Counted from the stretch's first letter, positions 1-7,051 are shown. The stretch is 19,170 bases of DNA from RGIG426 sp045639905 (GCA_045639905.1 JAZUDZ010000051.1:1-19170); one strand, 5' to 3'. Notes: generated by a model from the letters alone, not told the origin. Translations and numbers: made by a program.

Positions 1-140
1 TCTGTTCGTCAGGCTACGATTTCGCTATTGCTTCTTCTCTCCCACACCTCACAGTGTGAAACTTGCAAGTCGCTTTTGAGTTCGTCGGTAACTACGCCTC
101 GGTGGACTTTCACCACAGAGCATTGGTATGCCCGTCATAC
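1..140 (-). ncRNA. Structured RNA, probably 5' part of a group II intron (partial)
   Basis: Read on the minus strand, the segment starts GTATG at 140 and has the look of a multi-branched RNA. There is a GTATG/CATAC hairpin, then a GGTG-AAAG-TCCACC hairpin (GGTGAAAGTCCACC), then GAGGCGTAGTTACC, and a run ending GACGAACTC whose CTC can pair with GAG. TCTGT at 119-115 can pair with ACAGA at 5-1, closing a larger domain. The GGTGAAAGTCC...GAGGCGTAG style recalls domain I of bacterial group II introns, from memory of such introns. The 5' end lies five bases (TTTCA) after a terminator stem, the usual target position of group IIC introns. The 5' GTATG deviates from the GUGYG consensus. A HEARO-type mobile-element RNA is the main alternative. 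The element runs off the window, so no reverse transcriptase can be seen. Confidence 0.42.
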
Positions 141-182
141 TGAAAGATGACCGAACCCATAAAATATGGATTCGGTCATCTC
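141..182 (-). terminator. Rho-independent terminator of nhaC
   Basis: Ten-base-pair stem GATGACCGAA/TTCGGTCATC (146-155 with 171-180), extended inside by CCAT/ATGG. On the minus strand it lies about 30 bases after the nhaC stop and is followed only by TTTCA. On the plus strand a T-rich run (TCTTCTTTT) follows, so it may work in both directions. The short minus-strand U-run is what an intron inserted in the U-tract would leave. Confidence 0.75.
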
Positions 183-211
183 TTCTTTTAGTTTAGACTG
201 TTACGAAACCG

Positions 212-2062
212 TTAGGCTTCTTTTTCTTCCGAAACCGGAGCGGCCTTTTTGCCCACAATGAAACGAATGGCAAACAAGACAATCACCAAGAGTGCAAAGG
301 AAGCAATCAAAGTGATGTACACATTCTTGGTCAAACCGGCAACAATGTAACCGACAAAGGAAACAGCGGCGACGGTAAGAGCATACGGAAGCTGTGTGGA
401 AACGTGGTTTACGTGGTTGCACTGGGCACCGGCCGACGCCATAATCGTGGTATCGGAAATCGGAGAGCAGTGGTCACCGCAAACAGCACCGGCCATACAG
501 GCGGAGATGGAAATAATCTGGATGGTGCCGGCACTCGGGAACACGCTGAGAACAATCGGAATCAAGATCCCGAAGGTACCCCAGGAAGTTCCGGTTGCAA
601 AAGACAGGCCAACGGCAATCAGGAAGATGATAGCCGGGAGCAGCATCTGGAATCCGGCAGCAGAACTTTCGACCATCTGGGAAACGAAAATCTTGGCACC
701 AAGACTATCGGTCATGGCTTTCAAAGTCCAGGCACAGGTCAAAATCATAATGGCCGGAACCATGGCTTTAAAGCCATCCGGGATGCTTTCCATGCACTCT
801 TTGAAGGAGAGCACACGGCGGCACAAGAAGTAAATAACGGCAAAGATAACGGAAATAAAGGAACCATACAAAAGGCCGACAGAAGCATCACTGTTGGAAA
901 ATGCAGTCACAAATGCATGATAGCCTTCTTCACCTTGCGTAAAGAAGCCGCCGGAATAAATCATACCGAGAACACAAGCGATAACCAAGAAGAGAACCGG
1001 GATAATCAAATCCACAACGCGGCCCTTCGGATTGCCTTCCGGAGTTTCCTGGTTGTTATCGCTGACAACCGTAAAGAGGTCGCCGTTCAAAGCATTTTCT
1101 TCATTCTTTTTCATCGGGCCGTAATCCAATTTTGTAATGGCCAAAATGAGCATCATACCGATGGTCAAAAGGGCATACAAGTTAAACGGAATGGCACGGA
1201 CAAACAGAGCAATACCGGATTCGGCACCGGCATCTCTTGCAAAACCGGCAACGGCAGCAGCCCAGGAAGAAATCGGGGCGATAATACAAACCGGAGCGGC
1301 GGTAGCATCAATCAAGTAAGCCAGTTTCGCACGGGAAACATTAGCTTTATCGGTAACCGGACGCATAACCGAACCGACGGTCAGGCAGTTAAAGTAGTCG
1401 TCAACGAAAATCAAAATACCGAGGATAATGGTGGCAATCTGTGCACCGACACGGCCTTTGATGTGTTTGGCAGCCCAGCGACCGAAGGCGGCAGAACCGC
1501 CGGCCTTGTTCATCATGGCAACCATGGCGCCCAGCATAACGAGGAAAATCAAAATACCCACGTTGTAGCTATCGGCAAGACTGCTGACAAAGCCGTCGCT
1601 GAACACATGTGTCATTGTGGTTTCCAAGTTAAAGTTTGCATAAATCAAACCGCCGGACAAAATACCGATAAACAGGGACGAATACACTTCCTTGGTAATC
1701 AAGGCAAGCACGATGGCAATTAAAGCCGGAAGCAGGGACCAGAAGGACGCATAGGACGGAATATCCTCACGCACTTTGGCCAAAGCCATATCGATATGAT
1801 CTTTAAAACTCGGGTCACCGTTAATCATATCGGCATAACTGTCAATATAATCGGACGGAGCTTCGTCCAAATTGTATTCGACAGCGTCTTCACCTTCACC
1901 AATGGTAAAGATGGCCGAGTTCGGGGCGGCAGCTACTGCCAGTGCCCCATCTTCCGTAGCCGGAGCGGCATTAACAATCACAGAGCACAGGCATCCGAGA
2001 ATTGTCAAGACAGCACACACGGCCAGAAGACGAATTCGACGTTTGTTTGAGTTGGTTTTCAT
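212..2062 (-). CDS. nhaC: Na+/H+ antiporter, NhaC family
   Basis: This is an integral membrane antiporter that exchanges cytoplasmic Na+ for external H+ in pH and salt homeostasis (family knowledge). It has 616 residues with many hydrophobic segments. NhaC hallmarks are FVDDYFN at 219-225 followed by the VMRPVTDK and AKLAYLIDATAAP stretches, TGTSWGTFGI in the C-terminal half, and GDHCSPISDTTIMASAGAQC near residue 540. The start is set by AGGAGAG seven bases before ATG. The protein is longer than many NhaC members: residues 1-33 form a signal-peptide-like segment ending in NAA, followed by about 70 acidic residues before the first antiporter helix. It is transcribed alone, with a terminator at 141-182. 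A structured RNA with its own terminator lies upstream and may control it. The family call is firm; the ion preference is inferred. Confidence 0.93.
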   Translation of the reverse strand: MKTNSNKRRIRLLAVCAVLTILGCLCSVIVNAAPATEDGALAVAAAPNSAIFTIGEGEDAVEYNLDEAPSDYIDSYADMINGDPSFKDHIDMALAKVREDIPSYASFWSLLPALIAIVLALITKEVYSSLFIGILSGGLIYANFNLETTMTHVFSDGFVSSLADSYNVGILIFLVMLGAMVAMMNKAGGSAAFGRWAAKHIKGRVGAQIATIILGILIFVDDYFNCLTVGSVMRPVTDKANVSRAKLAYLIDATAAPVCIIAPISSWAAAVAGFARDAGAESGIALFVRAIPFNLYALLTIGMMLILAITKLDYGPMKKNEENALNGDLFTVVSDNNQETPEGNPKGRVVDLIIPVLFLVIACVLGMIYSGGFFTQGEEGYHAFVTAFSNSDASVGLLYGSFISVIFAVIYFLCRRVLSFKECMESIPDGFKAMVPAIMILTCAWTLKAMTDSLGAKIFVSQMVESSAAGFQMLLPAIIFLIAVGLSFATGTSWGTFGILIPIVLSVFPSAGTIQIISISACMAGAVCGDHCSPISDTTIMASAGAQCNHVNHVSTQLPYALTVAAVSFVGYIVAGLTKNVYITLIASFALLVIVLFAIRFIVGKKAAPVSEEKEA

Positions 2063-2120
2063 AACTCTCTCCTCTTTCTTATCAAAATTTCTTCTGAATC
2101 GGTCAGCTTATCTTTTTCGG

Positions 2121-2155
2121 CAAAAAGAAAAAGCTATGATGCAAAGCACATCATA
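2121..2155 (-). terminator. Terminator upstream of nhaC (end of the structured RNA)
   Basis: On the minus strand, TATGATG (2155-2149) pairs with CATCATA (2141-2135) around a seven-base loop. GCTTTTTCTTTTT follows directly. It stands about 60 bases before the nhaC ATG and about 210 bases after a consensus promoter, so it either ends a stand-alone small RNA or is the expression platform of an nhaC leader. Confidence 0.78.
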
Positions 2156-2332
2156 ACTTCCTAGTTGCAAATCATGATAGCTCTCCACATAATGTGACAG
2201 TCCGCAACATATTTTGTTGCGGCCCAACCCTGTACCATTAAAGCTTCATACAGGATTTCGGCAAATACGCCTTTTGTCGGATGGGCTTTACCATTATATC
2301 CGACTACTAATCGCATTCGCGCCTCCATCATC
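2121..2332 (-). ncRNA. Hairpin-rich small RNA or riboswitch-like leader upstream of nhaC
   Basis: Between a consensus promoter and a terminator lie about 210 bases packed with inverted repeats. They are GTCGGAT/ATCCGAC (2276-2282 with 2298-2304), a short GGCG/TGCC hairpin, CCTGTA/TACAGG (2229-2234 with 2249-2254), an 8-bp CCGCAACA/TGTTGCGG hairpin (2202-2209 with 2215-2222), CACA/TGTG, and the terminator. This density suggests a structured RNA. Its size and stand-alone promoter-terminator layout resemble the raiA-motif RNA of Firmicutes, but I could not check the consensus. Its place before a sodium antiporter also fits a cation-sensing riboswitch. A 51-aa reading frame (ATG at 2316, stop at 2161, GGAGG five bases upstream) lies inside it. 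Its peptide is unrecognised, so a leader peptide remains possible. Confidence 0.5.
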
Positions 2333-2338
2333 ATTCGC

Positions 2339-2367
2339 ATTATACTACCTATGGAAACAAAGGTCAA
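2339..2367 (-). promoter_or_regulatory. Sigma-A promoter of the structured RNA
   Basis: The -35 TTGACC (2367-2362) and the perfect -10 TATAAT (2344-2339) are separated by exactly 17 bases. Transcription is expected to start near 2332. This is the strongest promoter match in the window. Confidence 0.82.
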
Positions 2368-2477
2368 TCAAAAGATATACCAAAACTACACGTAGAAAAA
2401 ATCCGCCTATGTGATATACACCTTGAACGGGGGATGCCATTATGACCAAAAAACATCAAAAGCACCTCCAACCATGT
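2368..2477. other. Intergenic gap after the immunity gene
   Basis: About 110 AT-rich bases between the putative immunity gene and the small-RNA promoter. I see no reading frame with a ribosome binding site and no convincing terminator hairpin for the toxin cluster. Confidence 0.5.
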
Positions 2478-2843
2478 TTATTTGTTGAACCATTTTCTTA
2501 AATCATCATAGGCTTTCTTGGTCTCCATTCCCATACACCCAACACATTTTCGCATTTTCGTCTCGTCTACACCAATCAAATTTTCTAAAATGGAGAACTC
2601 AACCACCTCCGCAATCGATGGGTCCCCTGATGATTCCATTTTCTCAATGTAATCAAATGCTAATTGCAATTTACTGGGGTAAGAGATCGCTTTTTCTAAT
2701 ATGTACGGAACAACAACCATCCCAAACACAATATGCATCCCGTCTTCATCGTCAATTGCTTTTTTCTGACATTCTTCTTCAAACCATGTTTTATCATCCA
2801 AAAACATATCAACAAATTCGGTATAAAGATTTTCATATACCAT
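2478..2843 (-). CDS. Putative immunity protein of the toxin cluster
   Basis: A small, acidic, mostly helical protein of 121 residues with no signal peptide or membrane segment. The in-frame ATG at 2849 has AGGAG only one base away. The ATG at 2843 has AAAGGAG seven bases upstream and is preferred. The toxin gene stops two bases before it, so the pair is translationally coupled. A stretch with SGDPSIAEVVEFSILENL recalls small DUF7674-type helical proteins found beside toxin modules, but that is a weak resemblance from memory. The immunity role is inferred from position (small acidic protein right after a toxin-like domain) and not from any known motif. Cysteines in KCVGCMG near the C terminus could be a minor feature of the fold. 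Confidence 0.6.
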   Translation of the reverse strand: MVYENLYTEFVDMFLDDKTWFEEECQKKAIDDEDGMHIVFGMVVVPYILEKAISYPSKLQLAFDYIEKMESSGDPSIAEVVEFSILENLIGVDETKMRKCVGCMGMETKKAYDDLRKWFNK

Positions 2844-2845
2844 TT

Positions 2846-3271
2846 TCATTCTCCTTTCGATTCATAAATTGCTAGTCTTAGCTTTTTCAAAAGCTTGTTG
2901 GCTATTTTTCTTTCTTTGCTTGTTAAATCTTGGCAAAGGACCTTTTTGTTTAAATATTTTGCTATATCAGAAGCCTTTTTCATATGACTATTACCGTTAC
3001 GTCCCACATTGATGCCTGTCCTTTTTTCGAACTTTAAAACACTGGCAGTTCCACCATCACCAATAAATGAACCGGGACGATATATTTGGTCGATTGCGTT
3101 TTTTAATTTTTCATTCTTAACTTTGCCAAGTAATTTTTCTCTTTGAGAAACGCCTATCCAGTGTTTATACTTTCCAAGCAATGCCTTTCCGTTTCCACCG
3201 ACATAGAAGTCTGGTTCTTTTTTGACAATTGCGAGATTTACCGGAAACGCATTATGTATACCCCCACCCAT
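2846..3271 (-). CDS. Polymorphic-toxin-like C-terminal domain, stand-alone
   Basis: A basic, Lys-rich protein of 141 residues. Residues 64-100 hold YRPGSFIGDGGTASVLKFE, then a GINVGRNGNSHMKKA segment. The pattern (YRPG, GDGGTA, E/TG, H near the end, then helices) is typical, as I recall, of toxin modules at the C termini of polymorphic secreted toxins. I cannot assign its chemistry. No secretion signal is present. The start is supported by GGAGGT seven bases before ATG. The ATG directly follows the TAA of the DUF4417 gene in the same frame, so the two may once have been one protein. A small acidic protein follows two bases after the stop, as expected for an immunity partner. Confidence is moderate for the toxin reading and high that it is a real gene. 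Confidence 0.65.
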   Translation of the reverse strand: MGGGIHNAFPVNLAIVKKEPDFYVGGNGKALLGKYKHWIGVSQREKLLGKVKNEKLKNAIDQIYRPGSFIGDGGTASVLKFEKRTGINVGRNGNSHMKKASDIAKYLNKKVLCQDLTSKERKIANKLLKKLRLAIYESKGE

Positions 3272-3934
3272 TTATCTCACCTCCGTTTGAAAGTGAGAAT
3301 AATCCGGCTTGAAATTAACAATATTTATACCTAGTTTCTCAATCTCTCTAATATTGTTTGGTAAAGCTCCATAAAGGATAATGGTTTCCGGCATAATAGT
3401 TTTCGCAATTGTTAGAAGACCTTCTTCGAACTCCCTACGATAATTTAAGCGTTTAATACAACCAAGGGAACCAACTGCAATGCAACTATGTTTGGATATA
3501 CCATCGCAAGCTATTTCGTATGTTTCCGGCGAGCCAAATCTAATATTTGGGATAACTCGAACACCGTTTCTTTGTAGCCAAGCAGCAATAGCCCGACTTC
3601 TATAAATATTCCATATTTGCATCGCAAGGGGCATATTATAGTAAACGCTAAAGTCAGGAGCAATTACACCATCATATTTTTTTAAAATTTCAATGTACCT
3701 TTTGGGATTGTTCCACATTCTCTCAATCTCAGGATCATCCTCGTAAAACATCACCCACTGATGGTAATCGTTCTGCTTTCCTACTACTTTTGAAAACTTT
3801 ATACATTTTCTCGGAATCGCATGTTCTTCCCTTATCAAAGGTAAATCATATTTTCCAACGCATTTGACTCCGTCTAAAAGAAAAGCTCGAAAAACATCCC
3901 TATTACTATCCCCTAGTTTGTTTGATTTATTCAT
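3272..3934 (-). CDS. DUF4417 domain protein
   Basis: A 220-residue protein that matches DUF4417 as I remember it: GVIAPDFSVYYNMPLAMQIWN at 89-109, YRSRAIAAWLQRNGVRVIPN at 111-130, then IRFGSPETYEIACDGI, AVGSLGCIK and ETIILYGA. The biochemical function is unknown; the family occurs widely on phages, plasmids and accessory islands. It has no signal peptide or membrane helix. The ATG is preceded by AAAGGAAC about ten bases upstream. That site lies inside an inverted repeat (3944-3954 with 3962-3971) that could mask it. The stop codon TAA touches the ATG of the toxin-like gene, which continues in the same frame. The gene is AT-rich compared with the neighbouring core genes, consistent with acquisition. 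Confidence 0.78.
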   Translation of the reverse strand: MNKSNKLGDSNRDVFRAFLLDGVKCVGKYDLPLIREEHAIPRKCIKFSKVVGKQNDYHQWVMFYEDDPEIERMWNNPKRYIEILKKYDGVIAPDFSVYYNMPLAMQIWNIYRSRAIAAWLQRNGVRVIPNIRFGSPETYEIACDGISKHSCIAVGSLGCIKRLNYRREFEEGLLTIAKTIMPETIILYGALPNNIREIEKLGINIVNFKPDYSHFQTEVR

Positions 3935-3943
3935 GATAACTCA

Positions 3944-3971
3944 GTTCCTTTCAATATAATTTTGAAAGAAC
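3944..3971 (-). promoter_or_regulatory. Inverted repeat covering the DUF4417 ribosome binding site
   Basis: On the minus strand, GTTCTTTCAA and TTGAAAGGAAC can form a stem with one bulge and one G-U pair around a 7-base loop. The 3' arm contains the AAAGGAA ribosome binding site, so folding could limit translation of the DUF4417-toxin genes. No convincing promoter is seen in the 110-base gap, so these genes may be read from further upstream. Confidence 0.35.
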
Positions 3972-4044
3972 CCAACGCGTTGTTATCTTTCTGGAGATAG
4001 CATATCAAAATATGGTTTCCCGTTCTAAGCACGAAAATCGGGAT

Positions 4045-5133
4045 TTACTTTTTTCCTACGTCATCCACTTTTACCGGGGAAATAAGTTTCAATATCTTTC
4101 TTGCATTTTGTATCTTCTTGTTGGTCCAATTCTTTTCATGCCAAGCATCAAATATATTATATTCTTCTGCAAAGGAAGCCCAATCCTCCATATCAGTATT
4201 TTCTTTAAACCAATCCTTATAAAGTCCTCCGTCTATACTTGTCATATTGTTAAAAAGAATTGAAAGACCAACAATTTCAACATATTTTGTTCGATACCAT
4301 TCTATTTCCGAGTTCGCCTTTCCCTCGACAAAAAAATCCTTTATCAAGTTTTGTCTTTCTTTAACCATCCTATTATCACCAAATATTGTGTTCCCCAGTC
4401 TACTCGAAAAAGTCAATGGTAATGCAAAAGCCCACAATGTGTAAAAATCAACATCGGTTATTTGTGCCTTTTCCATATAATCGGCAACCAAGTAAACAAA
4501 CTCTAAAGAATATTTCCATTCCAATGTAAAAAAAGCCATTGTAGAAAACATCATTTCTTCTGCATTCTTTTTTGATCTGTGAATTAGCTCTTTGACCCAT
4601 TTATCATATTCCGACAATATTTCAACAAACTTTGAGTTTGATACTTTCTTCGACGAATAAAGTCTATGTTCTGTTATAGATTTAATAACCTGCAATTCCA
4701 TTATATTTGTGTACTCAAACATTTCCATTTCTGTTAGTTCATACCCATCAATCCTATTCTTGATGTTTGACATATCTTTGGAAAGCAAAACATCTAATTC
4801 CTTTCGTTTGTCAGGCCACATTTTGTATTTTTCAAATAATATGTCATAATTTAATTTTTTGTATTTTTGAACATACTTGTTGACTCGTGCATAGCGCATT
4901 CTCTCGCTATGACTGATATCATCAATAGAATACCCTATATAATACCTCAACGGATGTTTTTCTAAAGATTCAAAATATGCGTGTTTGATAAACTCAAATG
5001 AAACATAATTAACGAATGTCGTAGGCGAAATAGGATAACATTCCCCAAAGCAATACTCTATGTGTTCTTTGGGAAAGCATTTAAACAGTGCTACCATTAT
5101 ATCATTGTATTTCAATTCCATATTATCCGTCAT
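4045..5133 (-). CDS. Uncharacterised 362-aa protein of the AT-rich islet
   Basis: I do not recognise this protein. It is rich in Lys, Glu, Tyr, Trp and Phe and probably mostly helical. It has no signal peptide, no clear membrane helix, and no nucleotide-binding or nuclease motif that I can see. A GTG three codons upstream (5142) is in frame, but that GTG is itself part of AGGTGAG, the ribosome binding site for the ATG at 5133, which is the better start. It follows the lepA terminator on the same strand and precedes the DUF4417-toxin-immunity genes by about 110 bases. It is as AT-rich as they are, so it likely arrived with them. A defence, immunity or regulatory role is possible but unsupported by any motif. 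Confidence 0.7.
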   Translation of the reverse strand: MTDNMELKYNDIMVALFKCFPKEHIEYCFGECYPISPTTFVNYVSFEFIKHAYFESLEKHPLRYYIGYSIDDISHSERMRYARVNKYVQKYKKLNYDILFEKYKMWPDKRKELDVLLSKDMSNIKNRIDGYELTEMEMFEYTNIMELQVIKSITEHRLYSSKKVSNSKFVEILSEYDKWVKELIHRSKKNAEEMMFSTMAFFTLEWKYSLEFVYLVADYMEKAQITDVDFYTLWAFALPLTFSSRLGNTIFGDNRMVKERQNLIKDFFVEGKANSEIEWYRTKYVEIVGLSILFNNMTSIDGGLYKDWFKENTDMEDWASFAEEYNIFDAWHEKNWTNKKIQNARKILKLISPVKVDDVGKK

Positions 5134-5164
5134 TTTTCTCACCTATTGTTTACTCATTTTGAAT

Positions 5165-5210
5165 CAAAAAACAAAACAAGAAGAAGCCGTAGAAATCTGC
5201 AGCCATCTTC
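5165..5210 (-). terminator. Rho-independent terminator of lepA
   Basis: On the minus strand, 15 bases after the lepA stop: GAAGA/TCTTC plus GCTG/CGGC stem with a small internal loop, followed by TTGTTTTGTTTTTTG. It separates the lepA transcript from the AT-rich islet. Confidence 0.65.
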
Positions 5211-5224
5211 CTGTTTGCTTACTG

Positions 5225-7036
5225 TTATTCGTCATCCAACTTGAGAACGGCCATAAATGCCTCCGGCGGAACCTCGACGGACCCGAGCTGGCGCATCTTC
5301 TTCTTTCCTTCTTTTTGTTTCTCAAGAAGTTTCTTCTTACGGCTGATGTCACCGCCGTAGCACTTGGCCAAAACGTCTTTCCGAAGTGCTTTGACGGTTT
5401 CGCGGGCAATAATCTTACCGCCAATAGCCGCCTGAATCGGTACTTCAAACAACTGACGCGGAATATTGTCTTTCAAACGTTCGCAAAGCTTTCTGGCTCG
5501 ACTGTACGCGTTATCGGCAAAGACAATAAAGGACAACGCATCCACAATATCCCCATTCAGCAAAATATCCAATTTAACAAGCTGAGACGGTACATAACCC
5601 TTCATCTCATAGTCCAAACTGGCATATCCCTTTGTGCGGGATTTTAAAGCGTCAAAAAAGTCATAGACAATCTCATTCAGCGGAAGCTCATAATGAATAT
5701 CCACACGGGTGGTATCAATATACTTCATATCTTTAAACACACCGCGGCGTTCCTGGCAAAGCTCCATAATATTGCCCACGTAGTCGTTCGGAGCAAACAA
5801 GTGGACTTCGGCAATCGGTTCCTCCGCCTGTTTGATGATAGACGGATCCGGATAGTTTGTCGGGTTATCAATATAGACTTCCGTCCCGTCGTTTAGGTTT
5901 AATTTATACACAACGCTTGGTGCTGTCGTAATCAAATCCAGATTGAACTCGCGTTCCAGACGTTCCTGAATGATCTCCATATGAAGAAGACCGAGAAATC
6001 CACAACGGAATCCAAAGCCCAGAGCTACCGATGTTTCCGGCTCAAAGGACAGGGAAGCATCATTCAACTGTAATCTTTCCAGCGCTTCACGCAAATCCGG
6101 ATACTTGGCACCGTCTGCAGGGAAAATACCGCAAAACACCATCGGTCTTGCCGGACGATAGCCGGGAAGAGCTTCCGGAGTCGGATTGGCTGCCAAGGTG
6201 ACTGTATCACCCACACGGGCATCACCGACGGTTTTAATGGAGGCGGTAATATAGCCGACCTGCCCGGCATGAAGTTCCTTGGTGGGCTCCAGTTTTCCTG
6301 GGCGCATAATGCCGACTTCCACCACGTCGAATTCCGCACCTGTGGCCATCATACGAATCCGGTCACCGGCTTTTACCGTTCCTTCTTTTACGCGGATATA
6401 AACAATAACACCGCGATAGCTGTCATAATAACTGTCAAAAATCAACGCCTGTAAGGGTGCTGTTTCATCACCGGTCGGAGCCGGGATTTTTGTGACGATT
6501 TCTTCCAGAACCTGTTCGACATTCAGGCCCGTTTTGGCTGAAATACACGGAGCATCCTCAGCCGGCAGACCGATAACATCTTCAATTTCCTGCTTCACTT
6601 CTTCCGGATGAGCCGCCGGCAAATCCACTTTGTTGATAATCGGAACAATTTCCAAATCATGTTCCAGTGCCAGGTAGGTATTGCCGAGCGTTTGTGCCTC
6701 AATCCCCTGAGAAGCATCCACCACAAGAAGGGCTCCCTCGCAAGCCGCCAGGCTGCGGGAAACCTCATAGTTAAAGTCTACGTGTCCCGGGGTATCAATC
6801 AGATTCAGCGTATAATCCTTACCGTCTTTGGCTGTATAAGACATCGTAATGGCGTGAGCTTTGATGGTAATACCGCGTTCCCGCTCCAGGTCCATACTGT
6901 CTAAAAGCTGATCTTCCATATCCCGAAGAGCAACGGTATTGGTAAGCTCCAAAAGACGGTCCGCCAAGGTAGACTTTCCGTGGTCAATATGAGCAATAAT
7001 ACAAAAATTTCTGGTATTTTCTAGAGAATGTGACAT
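5225..7036 (-). CDS. lepA: Elongation factor 4 (LepA GTPase)
   Basis: A translational GTPase that binds the ribosome and affects stalled or back-translocated complexes and ribosome assembly (known for LepA/EF4). At 603 residues it has the normal length. The G domain shows AHIDHGKST at 15-23 (G1), DTPGH at 81-85 (G3), NKVD at 135-138 (G4) and SAKTG further on. The LepA-specific C-terminal part is present, with the conserved ISRKKKLLEKQKEGKKKM region near the end, which distinguishes it from EF-G. AAGGAG precedes the ATG by eight bases. The gene follows cdaR on the same strand. A strong terminator lies between them and runs almost into the ribosome binding site, so lepA probably depends on read-through or on a promoter inside cdaR. 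Confidence 0.97.
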   Translation of the reverse strand: MSHSLENTRNFCIIAHIDHGKSTLADRLLELTNTVALRDMEDQLLDSMDLERERGITIKAHAITMSYTAKDGKDYTLNLIDTPGHVDFNYEVSRSLAACEGALLVVDASQGIEAQTLGNTYLALEHDLEIVPIINKVDLPAAHPEEVKQEIEDVIGLPAEDAPCISAKTGLNVEQVLEEIVTKIPAPTGDETAPLQALIFDSYYDSYRGVIVYIRVKEGTVKAGDRIRMMATGAEFDVVEVGIMRPGKLEPTKELHAGQVGYITASIKTVGDARVGDTVTLAANPTPEALPGYRPARPMVFCGIFPADGAKYPDLREALERLQLNDASLSFEPETSVALGFGFRCGFLGLLHMEIIQERLEREFNLDLITTAPSVVYKLNLNDGTEVYIDNPTNYPDPSIIKQAEEPIAEVHLFAPNDYVGNIMELCQERRGVFKDMKYIDTTRVDIHYELPLNEIVYDFFDALKSRTKGYASLDYEMKGYVPSQLVKLDILLNGDIVDALSFIVFADNAYSRARKLCERLKDNIPRQLFEVPIQAAIGGKIIARETVKALRKDVLAKCYGGDISRKKKLLEKQKEGKKKMRQLGSVEVPPEAFMAVLKLDDE

Positions 7037-7051
7037 ATGATATCTCCTTAA

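Noticed and set aside
404..1723. 439-codon plus-strand open frame
   Set aside because: It lies antisense within nhaC, has no ribosome binding site, and its product is a low-complexity Asn/Gly/Thr/His-rich shadow of a clearly conserved antiporter gene.
2161..2367. 68-codon minus-strand frame before nhaC as a protein gene
   Set aside because: The long version starts upstream of the -10 box, inside the promoter. The 51-aa version has a ribosome binding site but is filled with perfect inverted repeats, so I list the region as a structured RNA and mention the frame there.
4012..4263. Plus-strand 83-codon hydrophobic frame
   Set aside because: It is antisense to the 362-aa protein, has no ribosome binding site, and its hydrophobic character follows from the AT-rich Lys-rich sense strand.
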